A DNA stretch of 32,643 nt from Thermodesulfobacteriota bacterium (GCA_030145085.1 JAQYWG010000010.1:1-32643); one strand, 5' to 3'; positions 1-8,742 are shown, counted from the stretch's first letter. The notes: generated by a model not told the origin, from the letters alone. Made by a program: numbers and translations.

Positions 1-3
1 GAA

Positions 4-157
4 TGACGGCTTCGTAAAAAGTCCATCTGCTGCGTTCCGCTTCATCCTTCGTCACTGCAGCGTACTTCTCTGTACGCCTCATTCCTCAGGATTTGCGCGC
101 CTTGCATCCGGATCTTTTTTCTTTGCCATCTGATTTCAACTTTTTACAATGACGTCA
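4..157 (+). repeat. R1 repeat, copy A (MITE-like)
   Basis: First of three dispersed copies (others at 8435-8666 and 12214-12406). It begins TGACGGCTTCGTAAAAAGTC and ends in TTTTTAC-AA-TGACGTCA, so the ends form imperfect terminal inverted repeats. Inside is a hairpin with arms GCGTAC (60-65) and GTACGC (72-77). It has no coding capacity. This copy lacks the nested R3 palindrome found in the other two. The non-coding body, inverted ends and dispersion suggest a miniature transposable element; mobility is inferred, not shown. Confidence 0.75.
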
Positions 158-516
158 AATTTGCTATACATTATTTCATTATGCAACAAAAAATTTAAAT
201 TTCAAGCAGTTATATAATAAAAAGACAAAAAAAATTTGGAAATAAAGTATTCTCCTTTGATTATAAAGGGTTTTTTGTTCAATAGCATCCCCAATGGGGC
301 ATCTACAGGGGACGAGACGGGTCTTCTCACCATCTGAGGCCCAAGAGCAGGAATAGGAAGAAGAAGGAGGGGATGACTGTGAGGGCCAAGACGAAGCGAA
401 CGCTCCCTCTTTTTGTATTGAAGACTATAAACGATTCGAAAGTTTCCACACTTTTGTTGGGAGTATTGTTGCAATCTTTTCATTATACAATAGATAGTAT
501 TCCCAATGAGGGAACA
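158..516. other. Spacer without recognisable gene
   Basis: The first half is AT-rich with poly-A and poly-T runs and the second half is of ordinary composition. The short open frames on both strands have no family resemblance or convincing ribosome binding site. A small CCCC-AAT-GGGG hairpin sits near 291-301 without a U-tract. I see no gene, RNA or clear promoter here. Confidence 0.5.
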
Positions 517-710
517 CTGTTGTCCCTGAGCGTAATCTGCAGGACAAGGGTCATCTGGGAGGAGAAATCCAAAACACACTTTTCCCTCACCATACCTACC
601 GACTACTCCTTACTGCCTACCCCCTCCTCCTGGCTCTAACCTCTACCCTCATCCCTGCTTCCTTTCGACCGCAGCACAGCAGCACTGCAACACCGCAGCA
701 CCCAAACTCG
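517..710 (+). repeat. R2 repeat, copy A
   Basis: This segment aligns with 8743-8946 and, inverted, with 18726-18889. Shared landmarks in order are GCGTAATCTG, GGAGGAGAAATC, AACACACTTTTCCC, a long C/T-only-like tract with TACTGCCTAC and CTACCCTCATCCCTGCTTCC, and a terminal stretch of GCAGCAC units. No open frame is conserved between copies, so it is a non-coding interspersed repeat. It lies just upstream of the UbiA-family gene and may influence it, but nothing shows that. Confidence 0.75.
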
Positions 711-782
711 CGAACCATTTCCTTGACAGCTGTGGAGGGGTGTACTATATGGTGTGGATTGTATCCCGTTACGGGGTCGTTC

Positions 783-1700
783 ATGAATAGTTTAGCGAAG
801 GTGGTTAAGCTCCTTTTTCTCGAGACCAGGCCTCATTTTCTCCTGCTTTCGGTTGTTCTTTCGTGCGTGGGGACGAGCATGGCATGGTATGAAGGCCATT
901 TCAAACTCCTCTTCTTTATTTTGGCCTTCGTGGGGCTCCTCCTTATCCATACCAGTTGCAATGTCCTGAATGACTATTTCGATTATATGAGCGGCATCGA
1001 CAAGGAGACCCTGAGAACCCCCTTCAGCGGAGGGAGTGGGTTTCTTGCTTCCGAGGCCTTAACGCCCAAATTGGTCTATATCTTGGGAATCGCTTGTTTT
1101 GTCATCGCCTCGGGAATCGGACTGTTTTTCCTGAAGGTGAGGGGATGGGTTCTGTTGCCCATCCTCATCGTTGGCGGGGCGTCCGCCTATTTTTATTCCA
1201 CCCACATTGCCCGATGGATGCTGGGGGAATTTTTTGCGGGTCTCAACCTGGGCGTATTGGCGGTTTTGGGGACGTATTTCGTTCAAAGCGGCTATTATTC
1301 ATGGGAGGCATTCGTCGGATCCCTTCCCTCGGGAATCCTTACCTATAATCTCCTCCTGATAAACGAATTTCCCGACGTGGGTCCGGATAAGAAGGCGGGC
1401 AGAAAAAATGTCGTCATTGTCCTGGGCAAAAGGCGGGCGGGCGTCTTCTATCTCATTACCAGCGGTTTGGTTTATCTTTGCATTATTCTTGGGGTCAGCT
1501 TCCAATTCATGCCCCTCGGGACGTTGTTGGGCTTATTGACCATGCCCATAGCCTTGAAAGCCGTGAGGGGGGCTTTATCCAAATACAATGCGAGTGATGG
1601 GGGTTTCTTACCCATAATGGGATTGAATGTAGCGGTGGTTCTCGTGACTCAAGCTTTGATAGCCCTGGGGTACGTCTTCTCACGATATTTGGTTGGCTAA
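783..1700 (+). CDS. UbiA-family prenyltransferase (MenA-like)
   Basis: Integral membrane enzyme expected to transfer a polyprenyl chain from its diphosphate to an aromatic or related acceptor, as in menaquinone, ubiquinone or lipid synthesis. From the ATG used here the protein has 305 residues, normal for the family. The first Mg-prenyl-PP motif NDYFDYMSGID is near residues 63-73 and the second, NEFPDVGPDKKAGRKN, near 200. Hydrophobic segments throughout suggest eight or nine membrane helices. A TTG at 723 would add 20 residues, but the family-like start MNSLAKVVKLLFLETRP favours 783; neither start has a strong ribosome binding site. The closest type is MenA-like, but the acceptor cannot be read from sequence and no other quinone gene is nearby. 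It is convergent with pssA. Confidence 0.85.
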   Translation: MNSLAKVVKLLFLETRPHFLLLSVVLSCVGTSMAWYEGHFKLLFFILAFVGLLLIHTSCNVLNDYFDYMSGIDKETLRTPFSGGSGFLASEALTPKLVYILGIACFVIASGIGLFFLKVRGWVLLPILIVGGASAYFYSTHIARWMLGEFFAGLNLGVLAVLGTYFVQSGYYSWEAFVGSLPSGILTYNLLLINEFPDVGPDKKAGRKNVVIVLGKRRAGVFYLITSGLVYLCIILGVSFQFMPLGTLLGLLTMPIALKAVRGALSKYNASDGGFLPIMGLNVAVVLVTQALIALGYVFSRYLVG

Positions 1701-1796
1701 AGAGTCTTCGATGCTCGCACCCGATTAGAACGGGTAATGAAAAGGGGAGAGCTCAACCCTTGAGTGGTTGACTTCGCCCGATAGTAGACACAAACG

Positions 1797-2576
1797 TTAG
1801 CTTCTAACGATATTTGGCTTTTCGTCAGGTACCGCCTTCAGGGCCTTTATCTTCCTCCATCGATATAATCGATATAGGAGATTGAGGGGGCCGAGGAGCA
1901 CATAGGCGGAGCAGAAGAGGAATAACATGATCTCGGGTTCGGCTACGATGACCACAAGGGAGGATACCACGAATACGAGGACGCTGAAAGGTTTGCGCCT
2001 GATTAGCCCGAGCTCTTTGAAGCTCGGATATCGGATGTTGCTGACCATCAAGAAGCTCAGCCCATACATCATGATGAGGATGGCGACATGCTCCGTGGTT
2101 AATTTCTCCCCAAGGCGGTGATAGAGAAGAACCGTGAGGGCGATGAAGGTTGCAGCAGCAGGGATGGGCAACCCCGTGTAGTACTTGGGGTCAGCAGTGT
2201 TTGTCTGAACATTGAACCGAGCTAACCGCAGAGCCCCACAGGACACAAACAAAAAAGCAGCGAGCCATCCCAACCTTCCAAAATCCCCCAGGGCCCAATA
2301 GTAGATGAGCAAGGCTGGGGCAACGCCGAAGGATACGAGATCGGCGAGGGAATCGTATTCGATGCCGAAACGGCTACTTGCTCCTGCAAGTCGAGCAATC
2401 TTGCCATCCAGTTGATCGAAGACTACAGCGATCAGGATTGCGATGGCACCATCAAAGGACCTTTCCTTGAAGGTGGAAATGATGGCATAAAACCCGCAAA
2501 AGAGGTTGCCCGTGGTGAGGAGATTGGGGATGATGTGGATTCCCCTTCTAATACCTATTTTCCGTTTTTTTGCCAT
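1797..2576 (-). CDS. pssA: CDP-diacylglycerol-serine O-phosphatidyltransferase
   Basis: Makes phosphatidylserine from CDP-diacylglycerol and L-serine in the membrane, the step before Psd decarboxylation to phosphatidylethanolamine. The 259-residue protein carries the full CDP-alcohol phosphotransferase signature D-x2-D-G-x2-A-R-x8-G-x3-D-x3-D, seen as DQLDGKIARL...GIEYDSLAD. It begins MAKKRKIGIRRGIHIIPNLLT, typical of the Gram-positive/deltaproteobacterial type II PssA, and has several hydrophobic segments after the motif. The ATG at 2576 is chosen over a start at 2639 because it matches this family start; it overlaps the end of psd by 29 nt, so the two are translationally linked. Its CDP-diacylglycerol substrate is made by cdsA in the same gene string. 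Confidence 0.93.
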   Translation of the reverse strand: MAKKRKIGIRRGIHIIPNLLTTGNLFCGFYAIISTFKERSFDGAIAILIAVVFDQLDGKIARLAGASSRFGIEYDSLADLVSFGVAPALLIYYWALGDFGRLGWLAAFLFVSCGALRLARFNVQTNTADPKYYTGLPIPAAATFIALTVLLYHRLGEKLTTEHVAILIMMYGLSFLMVSNIRYPSFKELGLIRRKPFSVLVFVVSSLVVIVAEPEIMLFLFCSAYVLLGPLNLLYRLYRWRKIKALKAVPDEKPNIVRS

Positions 2577-3252
2577 TTCTATACCCCAAAATGGTTTCCC
2601 CCGCCTTAACACGGTCTCCAACACGAACCCGGATATCAACGCTCGGAGGGAGATATATTTCCACCCTGGAACCGAATCTGATCATTCCGAAAACTTGCCC
2701 CTTTTTGAGTAAATCCCCTTTTTGGGGATAACAGACGATCCTACGAGCGATAATCCCCGCAATTTGTATAAAAAGAATCTTAAAGCCGTCCCTTGAACAC
2801 AATAATACGGCATTTCTTTCGTTGAGTAAAGAGGATTTATCGGTATTGGCCGCAAAGAACTTTCCGGGATGATAAACCCTTTTCATAACCCGTCCTGTAA
2901 TGGGGGAGCGGTTGACATGGACATTGAACAGGGACATGAAGATGCTGATCTTTACTGTCTCCCGATTGAGAAGGTGATTCTCGAGATGTCTTTCGATTTC
3001 CAAGATTTTTCCATCCGCTGGCGAGACGATGCCACCCTCGGAGGAAGGGGTGGTTCGGGTCGGGTTTCGGAAAAAAGAGATGACGAAGAAGGTGATCACA
3101 CAAAAGATTCCGGTGAGATAAACCCACCCCAGCGACACAAAGAGGAGGGTGGCCATGGCCGTGGGTATGATGAAAGGATAGCCCTCTTTTGCAATGGGAA
3201 GTGCCATGGGGCGTTTACCCATCGGTTCCAGGGATTTACTCAGTATCCTCAT
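2548..3252 (-). CDS. psd: Phosphatidylserine decarboxylase (short type)
   Basis: Pyruvoyl-dependent enzyme that converts phosphatidylserine to phosphatidylethanolamine. Features are an N-terminal hydrophobic hairpin at about residues 27-60, the motif SPADGKI, the conserved NVHVNRSP segment, and RFGSRVEIYLP near the C-terminus. In the last motif, self-cleavage between Gly and Ser would create the pyruvoyl group. About 234 residues place it in the short proteobacterial/archaeal-like class rather than the roughly 320-residue E. coli class. Starts at 3252, 3222 or 3207 are possible. The first has AGGAAAG upstream and overlaps the DUF465 gene by 17 nt; the last, MALPIAKEGYPFIIP, looks most like relatives. 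It lies directly upstream of pssA, which makes its substrate. Confidence 0.93.
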   Translation of the reverse strand: MRILSKSLEPMGKRPMALPIAKEGYPFIIPTAMATLLFVSLGWVYLTGIFCVITFFVISFFRNPTRTTPSSEGGIVSPADGKILEIERHLENHLLNRETVKISIFMSLFNVHVNRSPITGRVMKRVYHPGKFFAANTDKSSLLNERNAVLLCSRDGFKILFIQIAGIIARRIVCYPQKGDLLKKGQVFGMIRFGSRVEIYLPPSVDIRVRVGDRVKAGETILGYRNGKKTENRY

Positions 3253-3475
3253 TTCCGGTCTTTCCTATGCGACGGTGACGGATTAGGATCCTCTCCATTG
3301 CATCCTTGCACGCCAATTTTTTCTTCTTAATCTTTTTCATTTCCAAATCGTCTAAGGGGGTGAGAAAGGGTCTGGTCTCATATTCCTCCAGTCGTCTTGC
3401 CAAGTCCGAATGTCTTTGTCTGATGAGTTTCAGCTCCTCGTTTTCCTCGGTGGAGAGATGTTCATCATTGGCCAT
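3236..3475 (-). CDS. DUF465 / YdcH-like small coiled-coil protein
   Basis: A 79-residue charged, helical protein. The pattern LIRQRHSDLARRLEEYETRP, then a D/L-rich linker, then KKIKKKKLACKDAMERIL matches the DUF465 (YdcH) family: an antiparallel helical hairpin of unknown function, common in proteobacteria. The start at 3475 is fixed by GGAGG eight bases upstream; a further in-frame ATG at 3535 lacks such a site. It lies between tsaB and psd on the same strand and overlaps the likely psd start. No function can be assigned from context. Confidence 0.8.
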   Translation of the reverse strand: MANDEHLSTEENEELKLIRQRHSDLARRLEEYETRPFLTPLDDLEMKKIKKKKLACKDAMERILIRHRRIGKTGNEDTE

Positions 3476-3544
3476 GGTTTGAACCTCCTTCCCTGGGTTC
3501 CCCTTAAAGAGTTGATGCAAAAAACCTTTATCCAAATAGAGAAG

Positions 3545-4252
3545 TTATGCTTTTTTGACCAGTATTTTATCATTCCATTTAAGCTCAGCTTCGGACTTGC
3601 GGAGGTACCGAGGGGTGAACCCCTCGAGATCAAGATATTCACCCTTTCCCAAATTTTGTCTCCCCAATTGGGCGACAATGGCCCCATGGATGAAATTGAA
3701 GGGGAAAGCGGCTATATGGGCCATACCCCCCAGTTTACGGCGGATCAAGTCGCCATACGGATAAACGCCATTTCCCAAGAACAAGGTCTTTTCCTCGATT
3801 CTCTCGAGGAGATCAACGGGCTTGATGGCCATTTCAGGGGCGAGTTTGGTCAACCCGCCTTTTTCGCTATGCCGATAAAGGGCAGAATAGACTTCGCCCT
3901 TTCGAGCGTCTAACGCGGGGCAGATGAGATAAGGGGAGTACCGCACGTTCTGTGCCAATGCATCCAAGGTAGACACGCCGGCAACGGGTTTCCCGGTAGC
4001 GAATGCCAAGCCTTTTACCGCGCTGACGCCGATCCTCAAACCGGTGAAGGATCCGGGTCCTAAGGATATGGCAAACCCATCTATATCCCCAATGGAAACT
4101 CCTGAATCCTCCAATACCCGGTCGATAGTCTTTAACACCCTTTCGGAATGACTCGCCTTCTTCTCGAGGGAATATTCGCAGAGTATTCGTTCATCCTCTA
4201 TAAGACCAATGCTCCCACACGAAGTCGATGTATCAATCCCCAACACCCTCAT
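3545..4252 (-). CDS. tsaB: tRNA threonylcarbamoyladenosine protein TsaB
   Basis: Non-catalytic partner of TsaD in the TsaBDE complex that makes t6A at position 37 of ANN-decoding tRNAs. The start MRVLGIDTSTSCGSIGL, the segment ISLGPGSFTGLRIGV and the ASKHA-type fold pattern through about residue 120 identify it. The 235-residue length is normal. The C-terminal half is less conserved, as usual for TsaB. It sits 8 nt downstream of rseP in the same unit. The residues that bind metal in TsaD are not present, which separates TsaB from its paralogue. Confidence 0.93.
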   Translation of the reverse strand: MRVLGIDTSTSCGSIGLIEDERILCEYSLEKKASHSERVLKTIDRVLEDSGVSIGDIDGFAISLGPGSFTGLRIGVSAVKGLAFATGKPVAGVSTLDALAQNVRYSPYLICPALDARKGEVYSALYRHSEKGGLTKLAPEMAIKPVDLLERIEEKTLFLGNGVYPYGDLIRRKLGGMAHIAAFPFNFIHGAIVAQLGRQNLGKGEYLDLEGFTPRYLRKSEAELKWNDKILVKKA

Positions 4253-4260
4253 GGCTATCC

Positions 4261-5589
4261 CTATTTCAGAAAGAATCGGGTTATGTCGTTGTAAAAGACC
4301 AAGAGCATGAGCATGATAATGAAGACTAGTCCGACCCGATAGGCAAATTCCCTTACCCTATCACCGATGGGCTTTCGCCGGATAGCCTCGATTCCGAGAA
4401 ATAACAGGTGGCCCCCATCTAACATGGGGATTGGGAGGGTGTTGATAATTGCCAATGTGATGCTGAGGCCAGCTATGAAGAGCATAAAATTCGTTATGCC
4501 CGATTTGGCTACCCGGCCCGCCGTTTGGAAGATTAAGATTGGCCCTCCTACCGCCCGACGGGAGATTTTTCGGGCGAGCAACCTCCAAAGAACCGTCAGG
4601 GTCATCTCGGTTAGCTTGAGGGTTTCACGTCCCCCCCATACAATGGCCCCGAAGGGTCCATATCGCTTAAATATCGTGTCTCCAGGATTACTGATTCCAA
4701 TGAGGCCGATGGTCTTCTCCTGAACCTTAACGGCCTTGGGCCTTATGGAAAAAGAGAGGATCTCTTGGCCTCGTTTGACCTTGAACGTTAAGATCTTATC
4801 GGGGTTCTTCCTGATAGTCATGGCCATCTGAATCCAGTGACTCATCTCCTCGCCATCGATGGACAGGATCAAATCATCCTCTTTCAACCCCCCGAGGTCG
4901 GCGGGGTCTCCTTTTATTATCTCCTTGACGATTGGGGGCCGTTCGGGCTGAAAGCCCGCGTAACCTCTCCCAAACAATTTTCCTTCCTCGGGGACCAATT
5001 CCTTGACTACGATTACGCCTTCCCTTTCGATGTCCAGGCGCAATCTCGCATTGGGATTAGTGGCAACGATAAGATTGACCTCCTCCCAATTGCTTACCTT
5101 TCGATCATTGATCCCGATCACTAGATCACCCGCACGTATCCCTCCCCTTTGGCCGGGGGAATCGGGTTCGACCCAGCCTACTCTTGGCGGTTCTTCCATA
5201 AAGGCCGGCATTTTGAATCCGATGAGGGCGACCAGGCAGAGAAAGATGAACGCCAAAAGCACGTTCATGAGGGGGCCAAAAACGATGATCGCCATTCGCG
5301 TCCGTATCGGCTTTCCGGAGAATGACCTTTCCCTGTTCTCTTCGGAAACCTCCTCCTCGGGATTCTCCCCGATTATTTTGATATATCCACCCAATGGAAA
5401 TGCGGAAATCTGATATTCGGTCTCTCCGATCTTTTTGCCGATGAGTTTTCGCCCAAATCCCAGTGAAAACCTGAGGACTCCAACACCGGATTTCTTGGCG
5501 ATGATGAAATGGCCGAGCTCATGGACGAAGATCAAGATACCCAGTGCAATGATGAAGGATATGGCGCTCCATATGAGGTTCGTTGTCAC
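4261..5589 (-). CDS. rseP: RIP site-2 metalloprotease RseP
   Basis: Membrane-embedded zinc protease that cleaves transmembrane anti-sigma factors and leftover signal peptides. HELGH is at residues 23-27 in the first membrane helix, and the second catalytic motif, NTLPIPMLDGGH, lies near residues 382-394. Between them are two PDZ-like domains, recognisable from EEPPRVGWVEPDSPGQRGGI and PPIVKEIIKGDPADLGGL. Two PDZ domains and 442 residues resemble the E. coli length. It starts with GTG, and the GTGA overlap with the dxr stop codon indicates translational coupling. Confidence 0.95.
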   Translation of the reverse strand: MTTNLIWSAISFIIALGILIFVHELGHFIIAKKSGVGVLRFSLGFGRKLIGKKIGETEYQISAFPLGGYIKIIGENPEEEVSEENRERSFSGKPIRTRMAIIVFGPLMNVLLAFIFLCLVALIGFKMPAFMEEPPRVGWVEPDSPGQRGGIRAGDLVIGINDRKVSNWEEVNLIVATNPNARLRLDIEREGVIVVKELVPEEGKLFGRGYAGFQPERPPIVKEIIKGDPADLGGLKEDDLILSIDGEEMSHWIQMAMTIRKNPDKILTFKVKRGQEILSFSIRPKAVKVQEKTIGLIGISNPGDTIFKRYGPFGAIVWGGRETLKLTEMTLTVLWRLLARKISRRAVGGPILIFQTAGRVAKSGITNFMLFIAGLSITLAIINTLPIPMLDGGHLLFLGIEAIRRKPIGDRVREFAYRVGLVFIIMLMLLVFYNDITRFFLK

Positions 5590-6746
5590 GATCTCTTCTC
5601 CTCGATGAGCTCTTTAGTCTTTTCCCGAGCCCATTGGTCTGCCCTTAACGCATCATCCAGGGTCGTCAGGGGTCTAACCTGATGGTTCTCCATAACTTTC
5701 TCCACTACTTGTGGGATATCGGTAAATTTTATGATTTCCTCCAGAAAACTGTTTACCGCCACCTCGTTGGCGGCGTTGAGCACCGCCGGCATGGTCTCTC
5801 CCATCTCCATTGAGCGGTAGGCGAGCCTGAGGCAGGGAAATCGTTCGATATCCGGGGGGAGGAAGGTCAAGCCGTCCATATGATAGAGGTCCAAGGGAGG
5901 CAGGTCCAGCCTTAATCGCTTCGGGTAGGAAAGTGCATAGGATATGGGGATTCTCATATCGGTTATTCCCATCTGAGCTGCGATGGATCCATCGATATAT
6001 TCTACCATAGAATGGACGACGCTCTGTGGATGAATTTGAACGGCGATCTGTTCCGTGGAGACGCCGAATAACCATCGGGCTTCGATGACTTCCAATCCCT
6101 TATTCATCAGTGATGCGGAATCGATGCTCACCTTTCTTCCCATGTCCCATGTGGGGTGGTGGAGGGCCTCTTTCGCTGTCACCTCCGTCATTTTTTCATA
6201 GGGGAGATTGAGGAAAGGTCCCCCGGAGGCGGTCAGAATAATTCGATTAACCTCGTCTTTCGAACGGCCAACCAGGGCCTGGAAAATGGCACTGTGCTCG
6301 CTATCCACCGGCAAGATGGTAACCCCATTTTCGCGAGCTTCTTCTATGATAATCTTTCCGGCCATAACCAGGGACTCCTTATTGGCCAGGGCGATGGATT
6401 TCTTTGCCTTTATTGCGGAAATGGTGGGAATCAAACCCGCCGCTCCCACCAAGGCTGAGACGACCAGATCTATTTCGGGAAGGGCCGCAATTTGGATGAG
6501 GCCTTCCACTCCGAAGAGAACCTCGGTTTTTTGGGGCGAGATTTCCCTTTTTAGGGTGTTAGCCAAGGCTTCATTCAATACGGAAACCACTTTGGGCTTG
6601 AACCGTTCGATCTGTTCCCTGAGCAGCCGAATGTTAGTGCCTGCCGATAGGGCTATTACATTGAATTCCCTTTCAAACCTGCAGGCGATGTCCAATGTAT
6701 TGACACCGATGGAACCCGTTGATCCCAGTACAGCCAAGCGTTTCAT
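5586..6746 (-). CDS. dxr: 1-deoxy-D-xylulose 5-phosphate reductoisomerase
   Basis: NADPH-dependent second step of the MEP isoprenoid pathway, giving 2-C-methylerythritol 4-phosphate. The Rossmann start MKRLAVLGSTGSIG, LANKESLVMAG, the metal-site segment PVDSEHSAIFQ, the loop SGGPF and HPQSVVHSMVEYIDGS are all present; 386 residues is normal. The start at 6746 is chosen because it puts the Rossmann strand at the N-terminus as in relatives; an upstream in-frame start at 6767 would overlap cdsA. With uppS it provides and uses C5 units for undecaprenyl phosphate. Confidence 0.96.
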   Translation of the reverse strand: MKRLAVLGSTGSIGVNTLDIACRFEREFNVIALSAGTNIRLLREQIERFKPKVVSVLNEALANTLKREISPQKTEVLFGVEGLIQIAALPEIDLVVSALVGAAGLIPTISAIKAKKSIALANKESLVMAGKIIIEEARENGVTILPVDSEHSAIFQALVGRSKDEVNRIILTASGGPFLNLPYEKMTEVTAKEALHHPTWDMGRKVSIDSASLMNKGLEVIEARWLFGVSTEQIAVQIHPQSVVHSMVEYIDGSIAAQMGITDMRIPISYALSYPKRLRLDLPPLDLYHMDGLTFLPPDIERFPCLRLAYRSMEMGETMPAVLNAANEVAVNSFLEEIIKFTDIPQVVEKVMENHQVRPLTTLDDALRADQWAREKTKELIEEKRS

Positions 6747-6754
6747 GGGGCGTC

Positions 6755-7552
6755 CTATCCCCCCCAACGGATGTAATAGTAAAGGAAAGGGGCCGAAAAG
6801 AGAAAGCTATCCAATCGATCCAACATCCCGCCGTGCCCTGGGACGAGACCGCTGGAATCCTTCACGTGGGCGCTCCGCTTAATCATTGATTCGGTGAAAT
6901 CCCCCATCTGTCCGAATAGGGTGAGGGAAAAGCCCAAGAAAATACAGTGGAAAACGTCCAAATCGGAGAAGAAGAGTTTGCGACATAACAGAGCGGCCGC
7001 TATCGCCCCCCCCACCCCACCTCCCAAGCCTTCGATGGTCTTGTTGGGGCTTACTTTGGGAAACAGTTTGTGTCTGCCTAGCAGAGATCCGATGAAGAAG
7101 CCGCCGATATCTGCGGCCCAGACGGTCGAAACGAGAAAGAAGACCCATTGTTTCCCCGGGGCGGTTTTATCGATTAGAGTTACATATGACAAGAGGAGAC
7201 CGATGTAGAGTATTCCAAAGAGGGTGAGAGCCATCTTGGATATGGCCAACGCGAAATTAGTCGATTTTAGCATATAGGTGATGGATAAAAAGATAATGGT
7301 GAAGCTCAATGGAGCGTATAAAAGGGAGGGATTCCCGAAATAGATGACGGAGGCCAATACCATTCCCAAAAGGATTCCGATCGCCTTCTCGTGCCGTTTA
7401 TTTTCCGGGAGTACCAGGGAGTAGAATTCATGTGAGCCCAGGGCAACGGCAATCAAGACCAAAATGAAAAGGGTTGGTTCAGGTCCGTATCCGATGAGCA
7501 AATATAGGGAGGGTATGGTGACGGCACCGGTTAAAACTCGTTTCTTCATCAC
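6755..7552 (-). CDS. cdsA: Phosphatidate cytidylyltransferase
   Basis: Makes CDP-diacylglycerol from phosphatidate and CTP at the membrane, supplying PssA encoded downstream. The C-terminal signature S-x-K-R-x4-K-D-x-S-x2-P-x-H-G-G-x-D-R-x-D is seen as SMIKRSAHVKDSSGLVPGHG followed by GMLDRLDS. Several hydrophobic helices precede it. The 265 residues are typical. It starts MMKKRVLTG, as relatives do. It lies 43 nt downstream of uppS and 8 nt upstream of dxr. Confidence 0.95.
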   Translation of the reverse strand: MMKKRVLTGAVTIPSLYLLIGYGPEPTLFILVLIAVALGSHEFYSLVLPENKRHEKAIGILLGMVLASVIYFGNPSLLYAPLSFTIIFLSITYMLKSTNFALAISKMALTLFGILYIGLLLSYVTLIDKTAPGKQWVFFLVSTVWAADIGGFFIGSLLGRHKLFPKVSPNKTIEGLGGGVGGAIAAALLCRKLFFSDLDVFHCIFLGFSLTLFGQMGDFTESMIKRSAHVKDSSGLVPGHGGMLDRLDSFLFSAPFLYYYIRWGG

Positions 7553-7595
7553 TCTGACCTCGATGGCGGCCTTTTTTGGCTTTCATTTTACGCCA

Positions 7596-8339
7596 TTAGT
7601 CAGGCTCCATAGCCAATTGCTCGCTGGTGAGACCAAACCTCCTCTCCCTGGACTGATAATTGAGCAGGGCTTTGATCAAGTCCTCTTTTTCGAATTCGGG
7701 CCATAGGGTCTCCGTCACATAGATTTCAGTATAAGCCATTTCCCACAGGAGGAAATTGCTGATTCGATATTCACCGCTGGTCCGGATTAATAGGTCTGGA
7801 TCCGGGATATCCTTTGTCGAGAGGTAATTGGAGAGAGTTTCCTCGGAGATCTCTTCGGGACGGATTCTCTTGTTTTTTATATCTGCCACCAGGCGACGAA
7901 AGGCCCTGATGATTTCATCCCTTCCGCTGTAGCTGAGTGCCAAGGTTAACACCATGCCGTCACAGTGGGCTGTCTTTTCCACCGTATCAATTAACGTATC
8001 GTGAGCATCAGGCGGAAGGGAGTTTATATCCCCGATGGCCCTGAGGCGGATGTTATTCTCCAACATTTTATCTAATTCCTTCCTCAAATATCTCTGAAGA
8101 AGACCCATCAAAGCCGACACCTCGTTTACAGGACGTCTCCAGTTCTCAATGGAAAAGGCATAAAGGGTGAGGAATTCAATCCCCAACTCTCGGCACGTGG
8201 TTACTACCGTTCGAACGGACTGAATCCCCTTGATATGGCCTTCGATTCGGGAGAGGGATTTTTGTCTTGCCCATCGGCCATTTCCATCCATGATGATGGC
8301 TAAGTGTTTCGGGAGTTTTTCCTTAACCAAGCCTTTCAT
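7596..8339 (-). CDS. uppS: Undecaprenyl diphosphate synthase
   Basis: Cis-prenyltransferase that extends farnesyl diphosphate with isopentenyl units to the C55 carrier for peptidoglycan and surface glycans. The motif HLAIIMDGNGRWA with the Mg-binding Asp near residue 18, the segment LTLYAFSIENWRRP, and RTSGEYRISNFLLWEMAYTE near residue 195 are diagnostic. The 247 residues are normal. Usually frr lies immediately upstream; here about 1 kb of repeats plus a ferredoxin gene intervenes, so uppS may need its own promoter, which I could not identify in the roughly 95 bases between its start and repeat R1. Confidence 0.96.
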   Translation of the reverse strand: MKGLVKEKLPKHLAIIMDGNGRWARQKSLSRIEGHIKGIQSVRTVVTTCRELGIEFLTLYAFSIENWRRPVNEVSALMGLLQRYLRKELDKMLENNIRLRAIGDINSLPPDAHDTLIDTVEKTAHCDGMVLTLALSYSGRDEIIRAFRRLVADIKNKRIRPEEISEETLSNYLSTKDIPDPDLLIRTSGEYRISNFLLWEMAYTEIYVTETLWPEFEKEDLIKALLNYQSRERRFGLTSEQLAMEPD

Positions 8340-8434
8340 CGTCGGCTAGTAATCCCTCATAGTGAAAGCCCATAGGGTGAGGGAAAAGAAGCATGCTCTC
8401 CAGGGAAGTCTCGCCTGAATCTTCCCATAAACAT

Positions 8435-8666
8435 TGACGGCTTCGTAAAAAGTCCAACTGCCATTCGACAGGCTCATGGCCCTGAGTAAAGTCGAAGGGC
8501 CGTTCGACAGGCTCATGGCCCTGAGCAGAGCCGAAGGGCTGCGTTACACTTCATCTTTCGTCATTGCGACGTACTGTAAGTACGCCTCATTCCTCAAGAT
8601 TCGCAAGCCTTGCATTTGGAACTTTTTACTTTGCCGTCCCATTTTTGACTTTTTACGAAATCATCA
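8435..8666 (+). repeat. R1 repeat, copy B, with two nested R3 units
   Basis: Begins TGACGGCTTCGTAAAAAGTC and ends GACTTTTTACGAAATCATCA, the best-matched inverted ends of the three copies (core TTCGTAAAAAGTC against GACTTTTTACGAA). The internal hairpin is CGTACT (8570-8575) with AGTACG (8579-8584): the stem is kept relative to copy A while the loop differs. The extra length comes from two tandem R3 palindromes at 8462-8540. Non-coding. Confidence 0.8.
8462..8540 (+). repeat. R3 palindrome, tandem pair nested in R1
   Basis: Two units in tandem, about 8462-8499 and 8500-8540, sharing an identical 23-nt block that begins TTCGACAGGCTCATGG. Each unit is an inverted repeat. In the first unit TTCGAC pairs with GTCGAA and inner GCTC/GAG arms also pair. 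The pair lies inside R1 at the point where copy A has nothing and copy C has a single unit, so R3 behaves as an independent insertion. Confidence 0.75.
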
Positions 8667-8742
8667 ACATTAGATTTATCACAGAGATATCTATTTTTCA
8701 AGGAAATTCGAAGCTGGGGTTTTCTCACTTTCTGGGGGACTC

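Noticed and set aside
202-639. Short frames on both strands near the left end
   Set aside because: They lie over the spacer and R2 repeat, are not conserved between R2 copies and lack ribosome binding sites.
1701-1796. Small hairpins between the UbiA-family gene and pssA as a bidirectional terminator
   Set aside because: Stems are only 5 bp (ACCCG/CGGGT and CTCAA/TTGAG) and no T-tract follows on either strand.
8462-8540. Tandem units considered as a short CRISPR array
   Set aside because: Two adjacent palindromic units with no regular unique spacers and no cas genes; they fit a nested palindromic repeat instead.
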